From assembly GCA_030635805.1 (NCBI GenBank), contig DAOVYC010000003.1:1-13305 (forward strand): a DNA stretch of 13,305 bases, read 5' to 3'. This DNA comes from a bacterium (GTDB lineage Bacteria > Patescibacteriota > Gracilibacteria > JAUYGZ01 > DAOVYC01). This document shows, in pieces, positions 1 through 9,900 of this stretch. Numbering within the stretch: the stretch's first letter is position 1; each line of letters starts with the position of its first letter. Under the pieces are notes generated by a model, which was not told the origin of the DNA, ran no database searches, and saw only the letters and a program-made list of their open reading frames with translations. The position numbers and the translations under genes were made by a program.

Positions 1-137
1 ACTTCAACATCAAAACAGTCTGGAGTTCTCACTGCCACTTCCGCGGGCAATCTGGTTGTTTCCGCCAAGCTTGGCGGAACATAAGACGCATGAAACACCA
101 GTAAGACCAAGATCGATATGGAAATGATTTTTCTCAT
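1..137 (-). CDS. Secreted protein of unknown function, N-terminal part only (runs off the left edge)
   Basis: I translated this frame by hand because it is too short for an ordinary ORF call. It begins MRKIISISILVLLVFHAS and stays open for 45 codons to the window edge, so the stop is outside. Residues 2-3 are basic, residues 4-20 form a hydrophobic core, and P21-P22-S23-L24-A25 followed by E26 fits a signal peptidase I site after A25. The predicted mature start is ETTRLPAEVAVRTPDCFD and contains one Cys (C41). Too little is present to assign a family. No Shine-Dalgarno motif precedes the ATG; the leader is AT-rich. A TTG lies three codons upstream in frame, but the ATG places the basic residues directly before the hydrophobic core and is preferred. 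The gene follows the 212-residue secreted protein in the same direction after 119 bases. A perfect 20-bp palindrome lies in the codons around the cleavage site. Confidence 0.8.
   Translation of the reverse strand, partial: MRKIISISILVLLVFHASYVPPSLAETTRLPAEVAVRTPDCFDVE
60..79. repeat. Perfect 20-bp palindrome inside the signal-peptide region
   Basis: The half-site TTCCGCCAAG is followed directly by its exact reverse complement, giving a self-complementary 20-mer with no spacer. It is much more GC-rich than the AT-rich gap next to it. On the minus strand it encodes residues 21-26 (PPSLAE) of the partial secreted protein, so it overlaps the predicted cleavage site. It resembles short dispersed palindromes (REP-like) in style, but only one copy is present here, so membership of a repeat family is inference. 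Confidence 0.75.
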
Positions 138-256
138 AAAATTCAAAATTGCTAATTATTTTTTATTTTTCCCCGCTTCTATATTTTTTCTTTATTGTAG
201 CGGGGTCCCGCAATGCGGTGATATTTTTTATTTTTTATTTTAGTAAGTCGTGCGAC
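138..256 (-). other. Intergenic region between two secreted-protein genes; possible weak promoter
   Basis: This 119-base gap separates the stop of the 212-residue gene from the ATG of the downstream secreted protein. It is very AT-rich (T-runs on the plus strand, A-runs on the minus strand) apart from GC-rich inverted repeats. Read on the minus strand, TACAAT (plus 194-199) resembles a -10 box, but the hexamer 16-18 bases upstream does not resemble TTGACA. TATAGA (plus 178-183) is a weaker alternative. The minus-strand A-runs could act as an UP-like element. No Shine-Dalgarno motif is seen before the next ATG. Confidence 0.3.
171..218 (-). promoter_or_regulatory. Overlapping, mutually exclusive stem-loops upstream of the partial secreted gene
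   Basis: In minus-strand order, four short GC blocks follow one another: CCGC (218-215), GCGGG (211-207), CCCCGCT (205-199) and AGCGGGG (177-171). CCGC can pair with GCGG across a three-base loop. GCGG can instead pair with CCGC in the third block. The third block can also pair with the fourth as a perfect 7-bp stem around a 21-base AT-rich loop. Forming the middle pairing breaks both outer ones, an attenuator-like geometry. No U-tract follows on the minus strand, so this is not a standard intrinsic terminator. The regulatory role is inference. Confidence 0.35.
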
Positions 257-261
257 TTACT
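242..261. repeat. Near-perfect 20-bp palindrome spanning the stop codon of the 212-residue gene
   Basis: AGTAAGTCG and CGACTTACT form a 9-bp inverted repeat separated by two bases. The TAA stop of the upstream gene (257-259) lies in one arm, so the hairpin would form at the very end of its coding region in the mRNA. On the minus strand it is followed by an A-rich, not U-rich, stretch, so it is not a canonical rho-independent terminator. It could stabilise a 3' end or be a REP-like element. Confidence 0.5.
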
Positions 262-895
262 GCTGGCAAGTGCCTGTAATTATTTTTCCCAGGGCCGCAT
301 TAAATTTAGAAATATATTGAACCATTCTCACCAAACTTTCGGAAAGGGTCCTCAGCTTTATATTAATCTCTTGATATTTCTTGACTATTTTCGAAGCTTG
401 TTTTTGCTGAGCATCCCGAAGAGTTATAGACCTGATATGATCCTTTAAATAATCTATATAAAAAGTTTTTTGTTCAGAGCAATACAGGGATAAATTCAGG
501 GTCTCGTCTGCCGTAAATTCTCTATTGGCACACTCTATAATTCGTCTGCTTTGAGCAAGCTCGATGGGAACCCTAAGATTATTACGTAACAAAGAACAAT
601 TTTTCTCCATCTCGGTATTTAATTCGCGAAGATACGTTATTGCTTCTTGGATAAGTTTACTTGTGGGTATATCGGTAGAATAAAGATATTCAACTTTTGT
701 CAAAAATCCAAGATCATCAAGCTCAACCTCCTCCGTCTCCGTTGAACTTTCGGAAAGTGTTCCGTAAATATAAGATTGAAAAGCCAAATCAATGGCATTA
801 CGGCAAAGAAGCAGATCGTTTCCCTGCGCAAGAGCATTCACTCCAAAAGAAGAGATAATAAAAACAGCTAGTATTGTCGACAGAATTTTCTTCAT
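257..895 (-). CDS. Secreted helical protein of unknown function (212 aa)
   Basis: The protein starts MKKILSTILAVFIISSFG and has a clear signal peptide: two Lys, a hydrophobic core at residues 4-18, and A21-L22-A23 before Q24 as a likely signal peptidase I site. The mature part (about 189 residues) lacks recognisable catalytic motifs or further membrane segments. Much of it looks alpha-helical, notably about residues 78-125 and 143-205, and residues 49-61 are acidic. It has five cysteines (31, 100, 122, 139, 210); two disulfides with one free Cys is possible in an exported protein. The ATG is 14 bases after the stop of the giant surface-protein gene, which suggests co-transcription. The nearest GGAG is 21 bases upstream, inside the giant gene's last codons and too far for normal Shine-Dalgarno use, so reinitiation after the upstream stop is plausible. 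I do not recognise the family. A role as a partner of the giant protein is inference from position only. Confidence 0.9.
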   Translation of the reverse strand: MKKILSTILAVFIISSFGVNALAQGNDLLLCRNAIDLAFQSYIYGTLSESSTETEEVELDDLGFLTKVEYLYSTDIPTSKLIQEAITYLRELNTEMEKNCSLLRNNLRVPIELAQSRRIIECANREFTADETLNLSLYCSEQKTFYIDYLKDHIRSITLRDAQQKQASKIVKKYQEINIKLRTLSESLVRMVQYISKFNAALGKIITGTCQQ

Positions 896-909
896 AGAAG
901 AACTAAAAG

Positions 910-3900
910 TTATTTACTCCAAATTAACTCATTACTTTTCCTCCATACTTTTTTATTTTCGAAATCGGAAATAATTGCATAGAAAACATTACCATTTACA
1001 GCATCCGCAATCGGCTCCACGAGTTGGCAATCATCTTCCTTGGCAATATAAACACCGGTATCTTTTGGAAGATCAACGGAAGGAATTTCTACAAGCTGGG
1101 TTGCCCTTTCCGGACAACCATCCTCGTCTTCCAGTTGATCATAATCTTCCATTAAACATATGCAGGCATCATCTTTATTTTTAATCTTATCATTATCGAA
1201 ATCTTCATCCTGGAAACGTTCTATTAGTTTGTTGAGAACTTTGAAGGCCATCTCGGCCATCTCTCCTCTGGTAATTTTTCTTTCCGGATAAACTCTTCCA
1301 TTCGCCTCCGGTTCCAAAAGCCCAAACTCAACTGCGGTAAAAATGTAATTAAGTTCAGGACCATAGTACCATCCTTCGGAAATATTATTTCCATCTTCAT
1401 CTCTTTCGTCAAAAATTACTCTTGATGAAAGTATGGAAAAGTCAGCCGCTTCCAAAAATACTTTCACCGCCTCCGCCCGGGAAATATTTTCAAGTGGCAA
1501 GAAAAGACCGGTTGCATTTCTGCCTAAATCATCTTCACCCTTGTATCCATGAACCACTCCCATCTCGGTCGCAATCTCCACACAATAATAAAACCAGTCC
1601 CGCCAAAGAACATCCGGATAGTGAATCATTTGACTGGCCGGTACGGAATTTACTTCATACGCTAAAACTTTTTTATCACCCCCCGCAGCAATATTATTGA
1701 ATTCAAAAAGGTCGGGATTATTTAATTCCGGATTATATTTATTTTTAGTCTCATCATTTGGGTTCACACAACTTTCACAGCTGGTTGTTCCCAATATTAT
1801 TTTGATCAATTCGGCACGCTTTATGGGCTGATTTGGACGATAGGTATTATCGTCAAACCCCTTTATTATTCCTTCCTTATATAATCTTTGAACTGCTTGA
1901 AAATATGATGAACTTTCAAACACATCATTAAATTGATGTTCCGCAGAAAATTCTGAAAGAGCATCTCCGTTAGCACGCACGTCAATATTGTCAGGAATTC
2001 CATCCCTGTCTGTATCACCAAGATAAGGATTTGTTCCCGCCTCATACTCTTCCAGATTTGTAAGTGTGTCTCCATCCGGATCACCGGAGGCAATCATCTG
2101 CGGATCACCGGTAAATCCATACACTCTTTCCCAGGTGTCCAAAATTTTATTTTTGTTGCTGTCAAAATATTTATTTCCTGCTTCGATTGACCCGGATCCA
2201 ACTTCCTTCATTTGGGTAAAATTTCCTGAAATAAATAATTCAGCAATCACCTCATTGTTGTCTAACAATTCAAAAATTACAGGATCAAAATCATCAAAGG
2301 TAAATTTAATCCGAAGAGATAACCCATCAGCCGCAAAATTAACATCACCTTTAGAGCTTATATAAGAAATCGGTATCCCCGCCATATTTTTTATAACAGC
2401 CCCGCCGGGATAAAATCCGGCATCACCGGGAATATTTTCAAGATCATAATCTGAATTAATATTTTTCAGATGCACTCCATGCATTGTTTTTACATTGTCT
2501 TTTGAATACTCGGTTAAATAATCATCAATAAACACATCCGAATCTATTTCCGGAACAAAATACACGGAAGTTATTACTCGATCATCAGCGGTAAGAACCG
2601 CTATTCTCAAAGAGAAATTATCGGTGGACGGATATACTTTCAAACGATAGTTCTCAGCCAGGGAAGGATTTATAATCACTCTGCCGTTTTTTTCAAGTAT
2701 CCGGACAATTTCATTTCTGTCGTTATCCAAAATTCTCCACCCCTTTGTAAGGTCAAAAGATTTAAGCGCAAATTTGCCGGAAGAATTTGTATAATATTTT
2801 TTATATTCATCCGGACCAACAAAATCCTGATCAGCTTCTAAATTTAAAATCTCTGCAATGTTTGGCCTTTCCCGAACAATTGAAACGGGATAAGAAGAAA
2901 TAGGTGGATCAACTTCTCCCTCAATTTGTCCGGCAGAAAAAGCAACTTCCGAAAGTGAAATTTTGGGAACAAAAACTTTTAGACTTATCGGTTTTTGCAT
3001 AAGTTCTTCGCCCGGAGAAGCAACATTTATAACAATATCATGAATACCTACGGTATAATAAGGACCAAATTCGCAATTCATTCCCTCAGTATCTCTGTCG
3101 TTTGATGGATCACCGTCATCATCATTATCCTTGTGCACATCAAGATCCCAAAACACTTGATCAGGTGTTGCCAGTTCTAGATATGGTTCAGCGGATAAAG
3201 TTCGTTTTGCAAAAATAGCAATTTCCTCTTCCCTGTAATCATTTACAAACAAAGGGTCAGCGTCTTCTTGATGCGGTGAAAAATGTTCAATAGCGGAATA
3301 AGTACCCTCATTCGCCAGCGCATCATATTGAATCACTCGTCCGTAATGATAGCCATTCGGCAACGCGATATTTTCCGTAATGGATTTACCATCCGGAACG
3401 GATACCATCTCTACCCCACCTTCTCTGAAAAAATATTCATTTTCATTATAAAGAATATGGAATGAACTATGAACGTCGAAGGTATCTCCGGGAAATATTT
3501 TCATTCCGTAATACGGGAGCATTTCTTCCCTGACCGTGTTGTGTATTATTTCTACAACTCCATCTCTTACATTGATTTCGGAGTCTTTCTCAACGGTAAA
3601 TCCATACCCCTGCTTCAAAGGTAAATCTAAATTATTAACCTCAAGCGATACATCAAATAGGGCATGAATAAAGTCGCCTGAAACAACCTCACATGTTTCT
3701 TTGGCCATACATAATGAACGAACCCTGGAATTAACGTGAACATTGCCATCAAAGCCCAAAAATATCGTTGATGATTTTTCAATTGGCGGAATATCGATCA
3801 GAGACTGCTTTGGAACAGTAAGTCGATATTTACCAAGATCAAAAACCACTTCCGCATCCTTGGTCTCCACATGGTATCCGTTATTAAGAACAGCAATATC

Positions 3901-6900
3901 TCCGTGAATTATAACCTTTCCTCGCCTAACTCTTAAATCATTTGCGGCAAACAAAGGAACTTTCACTTGAGATCCTGAATTAAATTCAACATGAATATCG
4001 GGAGCAACTTCAATGATCAAACTGCCACGCCCGGAAATATCTATAAGATCATCCGGATGAACAACAGAGGCATTATCACTAAGGCTGGAGATTTTCACCT
4101 CTCCGGTTTTCTCGATAATTTTGTAATCATCATAATAAACAATCCGGGAGTTTTCATTTTTATCATTCGTAACAAAAAATGATTTAGTATCACCATCATA
4201 TTCAAAACCATCTATGGTGTCCTTAACAAAAACCTGATAAGGCCTTTCACTATCAGACAACCAACCTGCTGTCGATTTTTCATTTCTATCCCCAAGGGGA
4301 CGGAACATATTCACCGCTTTATTTTGCGGAATAAAATCCTCAAGATTTTTCAGGGCCGGAACTTGCGGATAATATCGGGGCGACTTCGCGGAATTTTCAG
4401 ATTTCTTAAAATATATATCAGATGAAATCGAATATAGCACGTCCGCATCTCCATCGTTGTCAAAATCATAAATCAAAACATCCCCCTCTTCCGAGGATTC
4501 ATCATTATATTTTGTTAACTGATGAATTTGATCGTTATTAACAATATATAATCCATTCAAGACTAACTGAGGATTTACATTCCCACCCGCCCCCGGAGAA
4601 GGATCCGGAGCAGATTGGGCAAGAATTTTATCGGACAATAATTTATTGTCAAAGAGAGAAATTCTTTTTTCAATAATCTCAACGTCACTCTTGGGAACAA
4701 TCTCTTTCTCGGAAAAAGAAACTCCATTCGACGCCGTCACGGATGAAGCAAGCGAATAAAGATTATCGAGAGAGGGCTGTTTTCGCAAATTCGCAACAAG
4801 TTCATTCTCATCACTCATAACTCGAGTATATTCCTGATAATTTTGAATTGCGGATTTAAGAGCAGTAATTTTATTTTGCATTTCATCACCCCCGGAAATA
4901 TCTGAATTCAATTCAGAAATTTCCTTTTCAACTTTCTTGTCAAAAAGAAGTTTTTTATTATTGTAGTAATCTTTGTCGAACAAATGGAAAGCTGATATAT
5001 CCACTTCTATATCTGCGTCTATTTTTAATTCCAGGGCATCAACATGACTCCGCATTGCCTCCGTTGCCGATCGCGACATTTCAGAAAGAGACTTGCTAAT
5101 TTGCTCACTCTTTTCATTTACCTGAGCAAACAAATCTACAAATACATTGTTCCAGGTATTTACTACATCTTTCACTAATTGCATAAGAGCACTATTCGCT
5201 CCGTAAAGTCGCGGAATAAATTCAATCTTTGTTTTAAGTTTGAAGAAATCGGGAAAACTTTCGAAGACATTCATCGGCTTTGGATCTACGGCCAGAGAAA
5301 GATCCAATGGTAAAAGAGGATCCATCGGACGAGCCGTTAAGTTTTCGATCTGTGTTTTCAGCATCGTTTCCTCCACCGGAATCAAGGACTGATTTAAAAG
5401 ACAAACAATCTTCATGAACACTTTCACTGTATCCATGATAGGCATAATCCAATCAAAAAGATCCGGTAATTTTGGTGGAAGCGGTGCCACCGGAAGTCGC
5501 AGTTCGGGAAGCTCGGGTAACTTGAAAAGTGATGCTATATCCGGTAAATCCGGTGGAGCCGGAAGAACAGGTATCCCCGGAATATTGAATTGAGCACCAA
5601 GATTAAAGCCAAGACTAATATCAAGCTCATTCAGTTTTGGTAATTCTATTTTTGGAATACCCGGCCAGTTAATTCCTCCGTCAAAAACAATATCAAAGAC
5701 CGGCAACGAAATAGGAATACCAACGTAACCTTCTGAAAAATCCATTATAAAATCCGGCCAATTTGGCATTGGCACCACGGGTATTTCCGGAAAGGCCACA
5801 AACAATTTAAGCATAAAATCCTTCAGGGTAAATCTGTCGCTCTTACACAAGCTGCATTCTGTTTTATAATTTTCAAATATTTTAATTATATTTTCAAATA
5901 TAATCACGTATTCTTCAAAGGCGGAAGCGGACTCCTGCCAAAGAATAATTCTATCAAGATTTTTATTCATCCAGTCGGAAAGCTGAACGAAAGCTTTATC
6001 TAAAAAGTTGGTAACATCGCCAAGATAGTTTCCAAGAAGATCGTAATACTTCACAAGCTCACGAGGAAATTTTCTATATTCTTGTAAAACCCGAAAGTTC
6101 TCTTCAAGAGAAGATGTTAATTCTGAAATATCAGCTAAGACATCAATACCAATCTTGCCAACCAGACACTGTCCAACATCTTTGTCTGTAAATTTCTCAA
6201 TCTTTTCCGTTCGTTTTTCAAGTTTTTCCTGCATTTCTCTCGACTGAGAATCAACCCCTTGTTGGGCTGAAGGATCATCACCATAACCAAGAAGCGCATC
6301 TTCATAACGTTCACCAAAACTCTTCTTCCGGTATTCTAAAATTTGATTAAAAGCGGAGATCTGCGTTGCCAGATCATCACTACTTTGAAATTTTTCTATA
6401 TAGCTTGCTTCCAGCTCCGAATCGGAATCGTTTGGATCTACTTTCTTTTTTTCAATAAGTGTTTCCCGAAGACCCACCCAGCTTCCCACGTCCAAAGTCC
6501 CGCAGCTTATTTCTCTAAAAGAATCAAGAAAATCAACCACCTCTTCCAGAAAACCAAGCCACCAGCTCTCCAGATCAGATTCAATCTTGTCCCAAATATT
6601 TGGCTCAAAAATCATGGGAAGTTTTATTGTAATCTTTACCACATCCAAATCTATTATCGGCACATTCTTCATGGCCTTAACAAAATCATCATAAGTACTC
6701 ACCGTTTCAAATTGTTCAACAAGAGCATTACGCTGATGCCTTGTTTTTGATCTCCACATTTCCGAAAAATCCGGATAATAAATAATTATATCAGGAAAGT
6801 CATAAAGTGAATTTGTAAACTCTTCCAGTTGCTTATCCCACCAGTTAGAAATAAATGAAGGGAAAGACGGGATACTTTTATTTGTACTCACTTGTCCCGT

Positions 6901-9900
6901 CGAAGGAGCGGGCACCTCCAAAGCATTCACTCCATATTCCATTCCGATAGTTTCATCACTCATCTGACCGGTAGCTCCTCCACTGGCACTAATACTCACC
7001 ACACCCAAATCCGTTTCATTTAGAGCGTCATATTTAAAATTAGCCACTCCGGAACTTATTGCCCCCAGAGTACCATTCATCTCCTCACAAAAATCTCCCA
7101 TAAGTGCCGCCACCGGAACGGCGGCGGTAATACATTTCCCCGCCAAATAAGGACCAAAACAAAATCCCAAGCCAAGCCCAAGATTCAGCGTCGGTGATGC
7201 GTAAAATCTAAAATACGAAGCCGGATTTGAACCGGGAGTAATAAAAACAGGAGGCGGAACCAAGGAGAAAACCGCCAGACCGGGCGTAAACGCAGACGGA
7301 ACCCCAAGAACGTTTGTCATGCCGGGAGAAAGAAAATCCATATTAATCGGCAAAGCCAAACATCCACTCGCGCATGTAAAATTCTTCAGGACAGATTCCA
7401 CTATTTCATCACCTCCGGCCACACTATCACTCAATCCGTTTAAGCCTGCTGTAACAACATCACCTACTCCGGATAAATCCATCCTTCCTGCCTCCTCATC
7501 AAACGCACCATAGTCTTGCGCAAAAGCCTTTCCGATTTGAAACAACCCCAGGGCAATATCAAAAATATTCGGTATCCCATCCCCATCATCATCCTGCCCA
7601 AAAGAATCAAAAAACCCCCGTGCCTCTTGCTGAAATTCGTCAGGAGTTTTGCTCGCTCTATCTTTTATGTCGTTCACCACGGAAGGTTGTTCAATCCCAG
7701 CCGGACTTACAACCTTCATTTCATAAGAACCCGTACTTCCTTGAGAAACAAAATAAATCACCACTTCACTCAAGCTACCTTCCGGCTTCACCTGTAAATC
7801 AGGATAACCATCCTCAGATAAACGTGCTCCGGAATCCATATCAAAATCTCCAACAATAAAGGTGAGACCGGGGATATCAACCGCAAAAGCATCATAGCTG
7901 ATTTCAAGGTCATCTCCCGGTTTCAATTTTAAAGAATCGTATATAAACGAATAATCATTCACATTTGTATTCGGTATCATCTTCTCCCCTTTGGCATCCA
8001 AGCACTTTTCACATTTAATAGTGTTTGGTTTTAATTTGTATACGGATGACAGCACATCCGCGAATGAGAAATTTGATATTGTATGATTGCTATCATTACG
8101 AATAGCAATCCTGAAATGCAGAGGATCATCCGGGTTCAATTCCCCACTCATTCCATTTTGCAATGAAACTCGTTTGGTAATCGCCAGATTATCATCCACA
8201 CTTCCTTTCAGATAATAGACATACGAGGGAATAAAAGATTCCGCCAAATCATTGTCTGATTGTTTATCAATAAGATTTGAGAAAGTTTCAAACAGTTCTC
8301 CCATTTCAGGAAAAGAAGAAACACCGGCCTGAACTTCAGACACTTTTCTATCAAAAGTATCAGAAGCGGTTATCTCTTCGGAGTTATATTGTTGTCGAAC
8401 ATATTCCGGAATATAATAAGATTCACGATAATTCTTTGCGTCACAGGATGGCACCGAAGTTTTCCCGTAACATTCATAAGTATCAAACTGCGGATCTTGC
8501 ATGCCGGGATAATAAACGTAAGTGGTCGCGTTAAGCTCCTGCGAGGAGTTTATTTCTATACCAAGATCACCAATCTTATTGCTGGTTTTAAATCCATCAC
8601 CGGAACCATGGACTATATATATATCTCCTTTTTTGTCGGAAACGATAAGATCGGAATAAGAATCTTTGTTCATATCCGCAACCGAAAAGCCTGTAATATT
8701 TTTAAGATCTAAATCAATCGTTTCACTTGAAAAATGCTTATTGTCATTTGCTTGTAAATTTATGGTTCCGTCCGGCATCAAGGCAATCAGATCATCATAC
8801 TGATCATGTTGAAAATCTCCCGCGTAAATATATTTCGGACGATCCGGAAATTTTAAAAGCACTCCCAGTGTTTCCAGGGGTAAATCACCGGATATTCCCC
8901 GCATCAACTCCACAATTCCATCGGTGGATATTAGAGCCACATCTTCAATACCGTCATTATTAAAATCAAAGCGAACCAGGTCGGAAATAGTTCCCTTTTG
9001 ATCTCTGTGAATCAAATTCCCAATAGTCTTGTCAAAACCGGCTGGATTCAAAAAATCACGATTGAAATTGTTATTGATCGTTTTATCCGATTCGTCATAG
9101 TAAGAACTCAGGCGAAGCGACACAACAGGATCGCCGAATAAAAATTCAACATCGGAAAGATAGTGCTTGGTAGATTCCCCGGCAGATTCTCCGGAAGCAT
9201 AGAGAAGCATGTTTTTATAATCCGACTTCCATCCCAGCCCTGGCTTTTCAAAAATATCTTCTACTCCATCTGTTCTAAATCCATATTCTCTTTCGGAAAT
9301 CTGTTTCGTATCATTTATCTCCAAACCTCTTGGACCGTTGCTCGAAGATCCTGTAAAAATACTTCTAGCTTCTAAATTTTTACTATCCAATTTTACATAC
9401 AAGCCATCATCAGAAACCAATAAATCATCAGTAGTTTTAATCTCCGGAAAATCAACATTGAAAACAATTGTCGCCATCGTGATCGATCCATTTTTTATAT
9501 CAAAGGCAAATAACGAATCTGAAACATTCTCGGATTTAATTACGGAAAAAATATTATCATAAATTTCCATATCAAATCCGTTACCCACCTTCATAATAAT
9601 TTGACCAGCCTCATCCATCATCTCTACGGAATCACCTCGCTTTTCGTATTTGAATCCCGGAAACTCAAAAGGAATTACAGTAATTCCTTTTTCGTAAGTC
9701 TCCGGCATTACGCCTTCGTCCTGAATAGTGATTTTCTCGATTCCGGAAAGTACCGGAACGATGGCTCCCATTTTGTCGCCATCATTACTGTACACGGAAA
9801 TCTTATCTTGTCCTTTGTGTTCATAACGAACATCCAAATTTTGTTCGTTATCAAATTCCAGAAATCCATTTTGTCCAACTGTAAACATCCGTGCCAGATC

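Noticed and set aside
242..261. Rho-independent terminator after the 212-residue gene
   Set aside because: The hairpin is good but is followed by an A-rich, not U-rich, stretch on the transcribed strand. On the other strand the T-run precedes the hairpin and no gene lies upstream.
149..448. Plus-strand open frame of 99 residues over the intergenic gap and the end of the 212-residue gene
   Set aside because: Most of it lies antisense to a gene with a clear signal peptide; its hydrophobic start comes from T-runs of the AT-rich gap.
1246..1263. Tandem 9-base repeat GGCCATCTC x2
   Set aside because: It encodes EMAEMA within the third SLH module, where alternating residues are expected; two copies alone are not notable.
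6343..6750. Plus-strand open frame of 135 residues
   Set aside because: Antisense to the giant gene, with no ribosome-binding site or recognisable domain, and rich in Phe, Ile, Lys and His as expected of a shadow frame.
7106..7125. GCCGCC ... GGCGGC inverted repeat within the giant gene
   Set aside because: Six-base stem explained by Ala/Val codons in a hydrophobic Ala-rich stretch; no context suggests a functional element.
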